From CAYJPA01 sp964371945 (GTDB lineage: Bacteria; Chloroflexota; Chloroflexia; Thermomicrobiales; UBA6265): a stretch of DNA of 64,000 nucleotides. The notes below the pieces were generated by a model. The model was given only the letters and a program-made list of their open reading frames with translations, did no database searches and was not told where the DNA came from. The stretch spans positions 1 through 64,000 of the forward strand of contig CAYJPA010000019.1 of NCBI GenBank assembly GCA_964371945.1. The letters are read 5' to 3'. Each line of letters begins with the position of its first letter. The first letter of the stretch is position 1. Positions 25,513-34,470 of the stretch are shown in pieces. The translations under genes were made by a program, and so were the position numbers.

Positions 25513-26865
25513 TTAGTCTCGACTTCCTGAGTGAGCGGCCCGCGCCGTTGCTTCGCTGCGTCCTGGTGAGCTGAATCGTAACGCAGGCGCGTCCGGCCGC
25601 CATGCGCCGAAGTAGATTGCGACCCCGATCGCGGCGGCCAGCGAAATCGCGCCGCCAAATGCCATTGACGTAGGCGTGCCCAGTTTGTCGGCGATCAGAC
25701 CGGCTAGGAAAGCGCCAATCGGCGCGGTTCCGGCAAAGAAGGTCATGTAGACGCTCATGACCCGTCCTCGCATGTGCTGCGGCGATGCCGTCTGGACGAT
25801 CGTGTTCGCCATCGCGTTCGTGGTCGACATCGCAAATCCCATCAACGGCAGGATCACAAACGCGATCGCCACGTGCAGCGGGATGATCGCCGCCACCGCG
25901 AGCGCCATCTCCGCCACACCAAGTATGGCGGCACTGATCAGAATCAGCCTGGGCCGCGGACCACGTCCCGAAAAGGCAAGAAAGAGCGCCCCCGTCAACG
26001 AGCCCAAACCGAGCGCGGACATCAATATGCCGAATCCATCGGCCCCAACCTCAAATTCCTTCTTCGCCAAGAGCGGAATCCAGACGTTGAAGTTCAGCCC
26101 GAAGATGGCGATCAATGCCACGAGCGTCAACGGCATCAGGACCGCCGGCGTTGCTCGCACATATGAGAATCCCTCTCGCATGCGCTGAAGTCCGGTGCCT
26201 TCGCGTGCCGTCTGGACAGGCTTCAACCGCATCATCAGAAGCCCGGCGATGACGGCGATATAGCTTATTGCGTTGACGCCGAAACAGAGCGCGGGACCCT
26301 TGGTCGCAAGCAGAAGTCCGGCGATCGCGGGTCCGACAATCCGGCCCACATTGAACAGCGATGAATTGAGCGCGATGCCATTCATCAAATCCTCACGTCC
26401 GACCATTTCGACCACGAACGACTGCCGGGTCGGCATGTCGAATGCGTTGACGATCCCGAGTCCGAGCGCGAGCGCATAAACGTGCCAGAGCTCGACCGAA
26501 TCGGTTGCGACCAAGATTGCCAGCGTTCCCGCCAATAACCCGGAAAGTGCTTGCGTGATGAGCAGCACGTTGCGCTTGGGAAATCGATCGGCCACGACAC
26601 CGGCCGCGATCGCGAAGAGAAGCACTGGCGCGAACTGGCAAACATTGACCAGACTGAACTGAAGTGGGGAATCCGTCAGCGTGAGCACCAGCCATGCCTG
26701 GGCCAGCGACTGCATCCACGTGCCGGTGACGGAAATCAGTTGACCGCTGAAGAACAGGCGGTAATTGCGGTGCTTGAAGGCCGACAGGCCGCGCGGAAGT
26801 TTCGACCCGCGGATGGAAGCGCCAGTTCCCGTGTCGCCGGGGTCGTCAGGCTGCTGAAAGGACAT
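25513..26865 (-). CDS. MFS exporter (EntS/MFS_3-like)
   Basis: A 450-residue transporter with about twelve hydrophobic helices. The opening FKHRNYRLFFSGQLISVTGTWMQ, the loop GVVADRFPKRNVLL (the MFS A-motif) and GREDLMNGIALNSSLFNVGRIVGPAIAGL are typical of the MFS_3 subfamily that includes enterobactin exporter EntS and macrolide-type efflux pumps. The second half repeats the A-motif as SPQHMRGRVMSVYMTFF. It likely exports a small molecule by proton antiport; the substrate is unknown. The C-terminus is polar. It is followed by the M50 gene, probably in one transcript. Confidence 0.9.
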   Translation of the reverse strand: MSFQQPDDPGDTGTGASIRGSKLPRGLSAFKHRNYRLFFSGQLISVTGTWMQSLAQAWLVLTLTDSPLQFSLVNVCQFAPVLLFAIAAGVVADRFPKRNVLLITQALSGLLAGTLAILVATDSVELWHVYALALGLGIVNAFDMPTRQSFVVEMVGREDLMNGIALNSSLFNVGRIVGPAIAGLLLATKGPALCFGVNAISYIAVIAGLLMMRLKPVQTAREGTGLQRMREGFSYVRATPAVLMPLTLVALIAIFGLNFNVWIPLLAKKEFEVGADGFGILMSALGLGSLTGALFLAFSGRGPRPRLILISAAILGVAEMALAVAAIIPLHVAIAFVILPLMGFAMSTTNAMANTIVQTASPQHMRGRVMSVYMTFFAGTAPIGAFLAGLIADKLGTPTSMAFGGAISLAAAIGVAIYFGAWRPDAPALRFSSPGRSEATARAAHSGSRD

Positions 26866-27004
26866 TAACCGCGCCCGTGAGTGACTGACCTCAACCTACC
26901 CTGCCTGTGATCTCAGTCATTGTCGCACGTTGAGTCGAGTTCAGCCCGCACTTCCATTCGATATTGCTACACAGGGGAAATCGAAAACGAGGCACAGCGT
27001 GACT

Positions 27005-27045
27005 GATTGTGAGCCCCCTCCCCACGGTGGGGGATGGGATGGAGT
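27005..27045. repeat. C/G-rich hairpin 3' of the large secreted protein gene
   Basis: The spacer after the large minus-strand gene has a run of C followed by CCCCAC and GTGGGG arms and then GGGATGGGATGG-type sequence. A stable hairpin can form, but no T-run follows in the minus direction, so it is at best a pausing site or a dispersed spacer repeat. Confidence 0.35.
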
Positions 27046-27058
27046 GGGAGGCGAAATG

Positions 27059-30000
27059 CTACTCCAAGACCACGATCACGAGCCGCGGCGGAGCGTCGCT
27101 CTCACGGCTGCCGACGACAATCGAAGCTTCGGCTCGCCCCGGTATCGCGAAGGTAACGAAACCGTCCGCGGCCACACTGCCGGTGACATCGATCTCGATT
27201 TCTGTCCAAGGCTCGATCCACTCAGCAGTCGATACCGATCCGTCGCTCTGAAGCGCGTACGGCGCATCGACAAGCGATACTCCGGAATGGGTAACCCCAG
27301 CTTCATCAACCAGATAGCCCGGTAACAGCAGGAGCTCGCCGCCTGCCGCTGCGGTTTCGCCCGCGCCGGTCAGGATCAGTGTCGCCCGCACCACTGTTCC
27401 CACCGCGATGCCGTCGACCTGGAAGGTGATCAACGTCAGATCGCCGTTCTCGCCTCCCGCGGCAAGCGTTCCGAGTGATTCCGCGGACTGCGGCTGATCC
27501 GGCGTGAGATTTGACACCGAGGTGTCCGCGATCGGATTGAGCACGATCTCTCGCTCGACCGGCTCAGGCGTTGCCGTCGGTTCCGGCGCAGGTTCTTCAG
27601 TTGCTTCCTGCGTTGCCTCTTCGGTTGGCTCTACTGTCTCAACTTCAGACACGTCCGGACTCGCGTCGCCGCCCATTGCTTCTTCAGGCTCAGCAGCTTC
27701 CGCCGGCGATGGAGTGCTCTCAACCGTGGCGTCAGGGGTCGCGGTGCTCTCCTTGGCCGGTACAGGAGTGGGCGTCTCAGGTTCGCTTCGCTCGGTCGCC
27801 TCGGCCTTGGCAACGTGCGCAACGAGTGTGAATGGCGCGGTCGCGGTCACGTTTCCGCCAACGGCGACGATCGAATACTCGCCTGGCGCGGCGGAATCGG
27901 GCGCCGATACTTTACATGTGAACGTGCCCAGATCGTTGCTGCTGCGTGTCGTGCAGAGCACGTTCTGACTCGACACCGAGCTCCAATGGATGTTGACCGG
28001 GGTTCCGGGCGCGAAGCCCGTGCCGCGAACGGTGACGTCCGTCAGGATGTCTCCCGAATCAGGCGTGAGCTTGATATTCGCGACCACGGTGAACGAAACG
28101 GTTTCTTCGAGATCGCTGGTCGTTCCACGAGCCGCCCCAGTATGCGCGCCGTTCGTCCAGGGAGCGCGGACCGTGAAGGTCGCGACCCCGCTCGAGCTCG
28201 CTTGGCCGCTGCCTTCGACGGTCGACAGGCCATCCCAGAAGAATTCGACCGTCTCGTTTGCCGCGAATCCCTTCGCGTTCACCGTCACAAAGATCCGGTT
28301 CTGACCGGAGGATGGCGAGAGGCTGATTGTCGGCGTCAGCATGAATGCCAGCGAGGTTTTGTTCTTGCTCGTTTGCCCCACCGCCAGCACGAGATGCTTA
28401 CCGCCCACGAGGTCTGGAATGATGACTTCCGCGGTGATGGTGCCGGAGTTCGATGCCACAGCCGTCGCCACGGGCGTGCTGTTGGAAGAATCGATGAAGA
28501 GCTTCACCGTCTCGCCTGGAAGGAAGTCTCTGCCGGTGATCCGTAGCGAAGAGCCCCCGGGTCCCTGAGCCGGAGCGGTAGACGACAGGGTCGGTTTTGG
28601 AGGAGCGGTGACAGTGAAATTCGCCGTCCTTCGCAACTTCGTTGTCTGACCATCCGCGATGATCTTGTGGACACCCGTGGAAACGTTTGGAATCGTGATT
28701 GTCTTTGCAAAGCCGCCTGAGGAGTTGGTTTTGGTGCTGATAATGAATCCTCGAGACGTCGAGTCGATGTAAATCTTCACTGTCTCGCTCGCGCCATAGC
28801 CGGTGCCGGTTACCTTCACGGCCTTGCCGACCGGCCCAGAGGTCGAGCTCAGATTGATCGCGATCACCGGTTTTGCAACCGTGATGGTGAACGTCGCCGT
28901 GTCACTCTTTCCGGACGTGCGGCCTTTTGCGGTGATGTCGTGAGCGCCGGCGGGTTTGTTGGGTATGACGATGGTTTTGCCGATCTTGCCCGACTCGTCG
29001 GACTTGGTCGTGATCAGCGGAGTGCCCGTCGTGGCACCGACGTAGATCTCAACGGTTTCCTGCGCCGCAAAGCCGGTCCCCGAGACCTTGACCGATTTCC
29101 CGACCGGCCCAGAGGTCGAGCTCAGAGTGATTGCGACGACCGAATTCGGAACGGTGATGGTGAACGTAGCCGTGTCACTCTTACCGGACGTGCGGCCTTT
29201 TGCGGTGATGTCGTGAGTCCCGGCGGGTTTGTTGGGTATGACGATGGTTTTGCCGATCTTGCCCGACTCGTCGGACTTGGTCGTGATCAGCGGAGTGCCC
29301 GTCGTGGCACCGACGTAGATCTCAACGGTTTCCTGCGCCGCAAAGCCGGTCCCCGAGACCTTGACCGAAGTGCCGGCCTCGCCGGAACTGGCGTTCAGTG
29401 AGATCGAGGCGGAAGATGAGCCCTGACCGCAGCCCGCCTCGGCCGACGCGCGGCTTTGTCCGGTCAACCAAAGAAATGTCACTTCCACCGTGCCGATTCC
29501 CGCGGCCTGCGCGAATCCAATATCGACCCAGGTGCCGTCGGCGATGTCGATCGCCGCTCTATTGCCGGTTTGGTACCCGACGTTTGAAATGCCGATCCCA
29601 TTCGAGAGACCGTATCCGACATCCAGGCCATTCTTTGCCGCATCGGCTCCGGTGTATCCCTGTGCAAGTTGATTGACCGCGCCCGTCCGGGTGTTGAGCA
29701 CCCGTTTGTTCGCGGGATCCCACCAGTTGTCGTTCGTGAACCACGGTCCCACGTCCCATACGGGCGCGACCGAGCACTTGCCGTTGGCGGGGTTTGTTAC
29801 TCGAACATAGCAGTTGGGCGCGCACTCCGCGACATACGTCGAAGAAGATCCGGGCGTCACCCATGGGCAGGAGCTTTGCGTGCACGCCGGCAGCGCGACG
29901 AAGTGATCGAACGGTGTAATCAAGTGCCCGTTCGACGTGGTATGTCCGACCAGGCCCTCGATGGTCGCGGTGACCCGGAACGTTCCTGGACCGATCATCG

Positions 30001-32113
30001 AACTGCCGGTGCTGCCGCCGCTTGCGGTCACGTTGAAGCTCGTGTTTGCCGACTTGTTGCTGCTCACGCCATTGGACTTGAGCGTATGGCCGCCTTGGCT
30101 CAGATTCGGCACCGTCGCATTCCAGAGGAACGTGCCGCTGGCATCCGTTTGAACGGTCACCCACGTCGCGGCTGAATCCCAGTTGAGTCTGACTTGCTCG
30201 TTCGGGGTGAATCCGCCGCCGTTGATGGTGATGTTGGACGATACCGCCCCGGACGTTGGATTGATCGATATGCCGGCGGGGCCCGCGACGATGAAATTGG
30301 CGGTTGTCGTGGCGCCGCTACCCGTCGAAGCGGTGACCGGATACGCGCCCGAGACAGATTGCGGAACGCTGAAGCTGCAACTGTAGTTGCCGTTTGAGCT
30401 CAACGTGCCCGTGCAGACCGTGGTGCCGCTGATGGTCGCGGTTCGATTCCAACCTACCGTTATGGCTTCGCCGCCGGTGAAGCCCTTCACGGTGACGGTG
30501 ACCGAGGTTCCAGTCGTACCTGATGTCGGGCTCAGTTTGACCAATCTCTCGACATAAAGCGCACCCCAGCCCTTCAAGGAGCTGGTCAGACCGGTTCCGG
30601 AATAGTCGTGCCAGCCATTCGTGGCGTCCGGCATGGTGATGTTCAATGTTCCGGTGCCCTTGGCATTGGTCGTGATGTTGCCGAGCAGCACCGTGGTCGT
30701 CGAGAAGAAATCCAAACGAACTGTTTCACTCGCGCCGAATCCATACACGGTGACCGCGATCGATGTGCCCGGCACACCTTGATATGGGGTTCGTGTCAAA
30801 GTTGGAGTGACGGAAATCGATTTGGTCGCCTGTTTTGCGCTCGACGCGCCTTTGGCAATGATCGAATGGCTGCCGCCCTTGGCCTCCGGCATCGCGAAGA
30901 GCTTCGTGAACGTTCCATTTGACGCGGCCTTGACGCTCGTGATCGGCGTCGAGCTCGTACTATCCAGATAGAGATTCACCGTTTCGTTCGCATTGAATCC
31001 GGTGCCCGACGCCTGCACGTCCGCGTTGACCGTGGTCGACGTTTTGTTGAGCGTCAGTCCGAGCGCTCCCGGTGTTCCGGTCACGGTCGCTGTCGGCGTC
31101 GTGGTGCCGCCGTTGACCGGATCGACCCAGAAGACCCACTTCGCACTTAGGTTGGAGGTGCCCGCCGTGTTCTTGGCGCGAACCTGCCAGGCGTACTGGC
31201 CGTTGGCGAGCGCGGGCATCTTCCACGATGTGGTCGACACCCAGGGGCTGGTCATCGATCCATCATTGACCACGACCTGATACTCGGTCGCGCCCGAAAC
31301 CGCGGCCCAGGTCAGCGCCGGCGTGGGTCCGGTGGTCGTGTAGGTGGTGCCTGTTGCCGGGCTGGAGAGCTGGGGCACGCCGGGAGCGGTTGCCGTGCCG
31401 GCCGATGTGACCTGATTCGATGAGACGATCTGTTGCTGATAATGCTGATTTTTGGACGCGTCACCGAGTCCGGGGAGATCGTAGCCGTCGACCCCGAACT
31501 CGTCGGTGAACGGGATCGCGTTGCGGCTCCAGTTGCCGCCATCCGTTGTCTGCCACAGCGTGAAGTGGATGTGCGCCGTGCCGCTGTTTCCAGCCTGGCC
31601 CGCCGGGGCGATGGTGCCCAGCAACTGCCCCTGCGTAACAGTTTGACCCGCGGCAAGTCCTGCCGCCAGATTCGTGTGGAAGTAAGCGACCGCGTATCCA
31701 TTGCCGAGATTGATTGACATTCCGCCATAGGCTTCATCGATCCAGCGAATCGTTCCGTTTACCGGGCTCACGACATTCTGGCCAGCCGTATTGCCATCTA
31801 GTTTCTTGAGATCGAAGGAATACTTGTATTGGTAATACTGATTGCAGCTTCTGGATTGCGAAATCGAATCCTTGAGCGTCGATGGGTCGCAGTTGTAGTG
31901 ACTCCATCCCTCGTTCGGTGACGTGTTGTATCCCTGCGAGATGTACCAGGTCGATCCAGCAACGAACGGCCACTTGATGGTCGAGCCCGCGGCCTCCACG
32001 GCCGCCGGCTGCACGGTGAATGGAATGCTGACGAAGAGAAGTGCGGCGACAAGCAAAGTGCTGAAGATCTTGCCAGGGGCCGTTGTCGACCGCGTTCTGG
32101 TGAGACTGCGCAT
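27059..32113 (-). CDS. Giant secreted protein: M23-like domain, FN3-like domain, ten TIG/Ig-like repeats, double-psi-barrel-like domain, stalk and C-terminal beta domain
   Basis: A 1684-residue exported protein. Signal peptide 1-41. At about 48-190 lies an M23/LytM-like domain (VVSPVNGTIRWIDEAYGG, AHIHFTLW) that keeps the final HxH but has Lys where the first zinc His is expected, so peptidase activity is doubtful. An FN3-like domain follows at 240-335, then four TIG-like domains to about 700. An RlpA/barwin-like region spans 705-885, with several Cys and VAPVWDVGPW, and then come six more TIG-like domains. Two of those are near-identical (about 915-986 and 1006-1077). Residues 1434-1515 are a Glu/Thr/Pro-rich stalk, and the end resembles a DNRLRE/CBM-like beta domain. 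It is probably a cell-surface or wall-binding protein. The ATG follows GGGAG. Confidence 0.85.
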   Translation of the reverse strand: MRSLTRTRSTTAPGKIFSTLLVAALLFVSIPFTVQPAAVEAAGSTIKWPFVAGSTWYISQGYNTSPNEGWSHYNCDPSTLKDSISQSRSCNQYYQYKYSFDLKKLDGNTAGQNVVSPVNGTIRWIDEAYGGMSINLGNGYAVAYFHTNLAAGLAAGQTVTQGQLLGTIAPAGQAGNSGTAHIHFTLWQTTDGGNWSRNAIPFTDEFGVDGYDLPGLGDASKNQHYQQQIVSSNQVTSAGTATAPGVPQLSSPATGTTYTTTGPTPALTWAAVSGATEYQVVVNDGSMTSPWVSTTSWKMPALANGQYAWQVRAKNTAGTSNLSAKWVFWVDPVNGGTTTPTATVTGTPGALGLTLNKTSTTVNADVQASGTGFNANETVNLYLDSTSSTPITSVKAASNGTFTKLFAMPEAKGGSHSIIAKGASSAKQATKSISVTPTLTRTPYQGVPGTSIAVTVYGFGASETVRLDFFSTTTVLLGNITTNAKGTGTLNITMPDATNGWHDYSGTGLTSSLKGWGALYVERLVKLSPTSGTTGTSVTVTVKGFTGGEAITVGWNRTATISGTTVCTGTLSSNGNYSCSFSVPQSVSGAYPVTASTGSGATTTANFIVAGPAGISINPTSGAVSSNITINGGGFTPNEQVRLNWDSAATWVTVQTDASGTFLWNATVPNLSQGGHTLKSNGVSSNKSANTSFNVTASGGSTGSSMIGPGTFRVTATIEGLVGHTTSNGHLITPFDHFVALPACTQSSCPWVTPGSSSTYVAECAPNCYVRVTNPANGKCSVAPVWDVGPWFTNDNWWDPANKRVLNTRTGAVNQLAQGYTGADAAKNGLDVGYGLSNGIGISNVGYQTGNRAAIDIADGTWVDIGFAQAAGIGTVEVTFLWLTGQSRASAEAGCGQGSSSASISLNASSGEAGTSVKVSGTGFAAQETVEIYVGATTGTPLITTKSDESGKIGKTIVIPNKPAGTHDITAKGRTSGKSDTATFTITVPNSVVAITLSSTSGPVGKSVKVSGTGFAAQETVEIYVGATTGTPLITTKSDESGKIGKTIVIPNKPAGAHDITAKGRTSGKSDTATFTITVAKPVIAINLSSTSGPVGKAVKVTGTGYGASETVKIYIDSTSRGFIISTKTNSSGGFAKTITIPNVSTGVHKIIADGQTTKLRRTANFTVTAPPKPTLSSTAPAQGPGGSSLRITGRDFLPGETVKLFIDSSNSTPVATAVASNSGTITAEVIIPDLVGGKHLVLAVGQTSKNKTSLAFMLTPTISLSPSSGQNRIFVTVNAKGFAANETVEFFWDGLSTVEGSGQASSSGVATFTVRAPWTNGAHTGAARGTTSDLEETVSFTVVANIKLTPDSGDILTDVTVRGTGFAPGTPVNIHWSSVSSQNVLCTTRSSNDLGTFTCKVSAPDSAAPGEYSIVAVGGNVTATAPFTLVAHVAKAEATERSEPETPTPVPAKESTATPDATVESTPSPAEAAEPEEAMGGDASPDVSEVETVEPTEEATQEATEEPAPEPTATPEPVEREIVLNPIADTSVSNLTPDQPQSAESLGTLAAGGENGDLTLITFQVDGIAVGTVVRATLILTGAGETAAAGGELLLLPGYLVDEAGVTHSGVSLVDAPYALQSDGSVSTAEWIEPWTEIEIDVTGSVAADGFVTFAIPGRAEASIVVGSRESDAPPRLVIVVLE
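28881..29368 (-). repeat. Near-identical tandem 215-base repeat inside the giant surface protein gene
   Basis: Bases 28881-29095 and 29154-29368 are almost identical, differing at only a few positions, with a period of 273 bases (91 codons, one TIG-like domain). The intervening 58 bases differ more. Neighbouring domains of the same family are far more diverged, so this is a recent duplication or gene-conversion event. Confidence 0.93.
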
Positions 32114-32517
32114 TCATATACTCCCGCGGCCGTTGTTGATCCTTACCTGCATGAGGATGCCGGTCCAGATGGATCTCAACGTCCGTGGCGGCCGCACGTA
32201 TTCGCGCCGGCCGCTGACTTGTGTGGCCGCTGAAGGCCTGAAACCGACACCTGATTCCTCCAGTGAGGACGGTTCGGGTCCCTCAACCCGTTCCGAGGCA
32301 GCGGCAATTAGTCGTTCACTCCGGTCCCCGATACCGCCCGCTGCAGTTTGGATGGCCGAAGTGCTGGGCATTCCCACGGGACAGGAACGCCGGATGACCG
32401 CCTAGTTTGGCCATCGATTCGAGTATAGGAAGCCGGTTCGCGAACTACTTGAAAGGCGGTATACCTTTCGTCCCGGATGAACATGTCCATGACGGCCGTG
32501 TCGTCGGGACTAATCGA

Positions 32518-33495
32518 TCAAACTGCCTCTTGCCCATTGAGCAGTACCTTTGGTGTTGTCTGGTCCTGTGCCCACTCGGCCCAGCCGCCGTCGTAGATCA
32601 GGACCGTTGGGTACCCAAGTAAGGTCAGAGCGAACCACGTGAAAGCTGATTCTAGTCCAAAGCGGCCGTAAAGCAAAACAGGGAGGTCCCGTGTGATACC
32701 AACGTCATTGAACAGTGCCTGCAACGTGTCAGGTTCCAACAGGCGCCCAGTGGCCGGGTCAGTGAGCGATTTCCACGAGACCGCGACCGATCCAGGAATC
32801 GATCCGGGCACAATTGTGCCGTCGATATCGTCGGCACGCTCTTCATCGGTGCGGATGTCGACCAGGACGAAAGACGGATCGCCGAGACGTTCGAGTACCT
32901 GGTCCTTCCAGACATAGCGGTCTTGTTGCGGTGCGATCGGCGGGTTCTTGACCGAAGCGGGGCGATATGCTGACTGTTCAATCTCACCGTCGATTCCGCG
33001 CCAGGCGGCCAGCCCGCCGTCGAGTAACGACGTGTTGGGATAGCCAAGAAAGGTGAGCATCCACAGCAGCTTGGCCGAGTCTCGGTTGTTGACGTCATCG
33101 TAGATCACGTTTTGCGAATTTTGAGTGACACCGAGGTCTTCAATGAGGTTCTTTCGCAGCCGTTGCGGGTCCGGCTGGTTTTCGTCCGGCTTTAGAATGG
33201 TGCCGTACACCGCGCCATTCGGATCCATGGCATCTTGCCACCAGGCGTGAACTGCCCCGGGAATGTGTCCACCCCGGTAGACCTCGAGTGCCGACGCATC
33301 GAGAATCACCAGCCGCGGACTTGAAAGAAGTTGCTCCGACAGCCAGGTGGCGCTCACGAGCAGCTGATTGGCATTTCCTGGATAGTCCGCGACCTCGACC
33401 GCCGGCATCGGTTCAGGGGGCTTCGTCCCAGACGTGCAGCCCGCCAGGATGCCAACCACAATCACGATAGAAATCCAACACCGGGAGACCTTCAT
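32518..33495 (-). CDS. Tandem rhodanese-domain lipoprotein lacking the catalytic cysteine
   Basis: A 325-residue protein with an N-terminal hydrophobic segment and lipobox ILAGC, so it is anchored outside the membrane. Two rhodanese domains follow: ILDAS...GHIPGAVHAWW with VIYDDVNNRDSAKLLWML in the first, and LVDIRTDEE...GSIPGSVAVSW with LLYGRFGLESAFTWFAL in the second. In active thiosulfate sulfurtransferases the second domain has Cys at the loop after Y (YCxxGxRS); here it is Gly and the only Cys residues are in the signal region. It probably binds rather than transfers sulfur, or serves as a structural module. The 404-base spacer upstream (32114-32517) holds no gene I can support. Confidence 0.85.
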   Translation of the reverse strand: MKVSRCWISIVIVVGILAGCTSGTKPPEPMPAVEVADYPGNANQLLVSATWLSEQLLSSPRLVILDASALEVYRGGHIPGAVHAWWQDAMDPNGAVYGTILKPDENQPDPQRLRKNLIEDLGVTQNSQNVIYDDVNNRDSAKLLWMLTFLGYPNTSLLDGGLAAWRGIDGEIEQSAYRPASVKNPPIAPQQDRYVWKDQVLERLGDPSFVLVDIRTDEERADDIDGTIVPGSIPGSVAVSWKSLTDPATGRLLEPDTLQALFNDVGITRDLPVLLYGRFGLESAFTWFALTLLGYPTVLIYDGGWAEWAQDQTTPKVLLNGQEAV

Positions 33496-33523
33496 GAAAT
33501 CCAGTTTATCCGACTGGTCATAA

Positions 33524-33555
33524 CAAAAGAGGGCGGACCGAAACGGCCCGCCCTC
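33524..33555 (-). terminator. Intrinsic terminator downstream of the SIMPL gene
   Basis: On the minus strand GAGGGCGG pairs with CCGCCCTC, with an inner CCG/CGG extension, and the stem is followed by TTTTGTTA. It sits 29 bases past the SIMPL stop and before the rhodanese start, so it ends the SIMPL transcript. Confidence 0.8.
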
Positions 33556-33583
33556 GAATGCGCATTATTGACCGGGAGATCGA

Positions 33584-34354
33584 TTATTGAATGAGCTCAT
33601 ACGTGACAAGCACGCTGACCTGGACGACCGAACCGCCGGCCTGAACCGGAACCGACGACCGTGCCATGTCTTCAGCCATGCCGGCGCCACCGTAGAAGTC
33701 AACCGGAAGCGGGGAGGGTGAATAGGTCTCGGTCACGGAGACGATCTTGCCCAGTGTTGTGCCGGTGGCCGCCGCGATCTCTTCCGCCTTGGCCTTGGCG
33801 TCTTCGACCGCGGCTGTTCGCGCCTGGCTTGCGGCCTCGGTTGAATCGGACACCACGAAGGTGATGCCGTAGATCGAGTTGGCGCCCGCGGTGACGGCTG
33901 CATCGAGGATCTCGCCGAGCTTGTCGATCTCACGCACCGTGACATTCACCTGATTGTTGACCTGGAAACCGATAACCTCCGATGGGTAGCCGCTGTTGTC
34001 GTAGTTCTGCATGATGTTGACGCTGTAGTTGCTGGTCTGAATGTCCTTTTCGTCGATCCCGGCCGCCTTCAGCGCGTCGATCACCGCGGTCATCTGACTT
34101 GTCGCCGCGGCCTGCGCTTCAGACAGGCTCTTCTGAATGACGTTCACGCCAACCGAAATCGATGCCTGATCCGGGGTGACGGTCACCGAACCGGTGCCGT
34201 TGACGGTAACGGTTGCGTTGCCTGAACCGGCAACCGCTGTCGCATCTTGCGCGATCGCTGATCGGCTCATGCCGATCATCCCTCCGCCGATCACCGCGAA
34301 CGCGGTCGCGGCAATAAGGGTGGTCCTCAGTCGATTTGACACGTTCATCTTCAT
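33584..34354 (-). CDS. SIMPL-domain (DUF541) secreted protein
   Basis: A 256-residue protein with a signal peptide (to about residue 35, ending SAIAQ). The SIMPL domain shows VNGTGSVTVTPDQASISVGV, KAAGIDEKDIQTSNYSV, the central YGITFVVSDS and the helix AAVEDAKAKAEEIAAATG. Homologues such as YggE are periplasmic or surface proteins tied to oxidative stress; the molecular function is unknown. The protein lacks cysteine and membrane helices after the signal, so it is probably secreted or surface-associated. It lies downstream of the anti-sigma/sigma pair but is separated by about 115 bases and has its own terminator. Confidence 0.88.
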   Translation of the reverse strand: MKMNVSNRLRTTLIAATAFAVIGGGMIGMSRSAIAQDATAVAGSGNATVTVNGTGSVTVTPDQASISVGVNVIQKSLSEAQAAATSQMTAVIDALKAAGIDEKDIQTSNYSVNIMQNYDNSGYPSEVIGFQVNNQVNVTVREIDKLGEILDAAVTAGANSIYGITFVVSDSTEAASQARTAAVEDAKAKAEEIAAATGTTLGKIVSVTETYSPSPLPVDFYGGAGMAEDMARSSVPVQAGGSVVQVSVLVTYELIQ

Positions 34355-34470
34355 TCTCCTCGATGCCTCGTCAGGCGTTCATCCGCGGGCTTGCGCACGA
34401 CGCTCCGATCGCCAATCCCCGCGGCTCTCTATAAGCTAGAACGCCGAACCCTCAATTTGAGTTCCATGGG

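Noticed and set aside
32114..32377. Open frame upstream of the giant surface protein gene
   Set aside because: It overlaps the leader of that gene, has no ribosome site and encodes an atypical residue mix; it is probably spacer.
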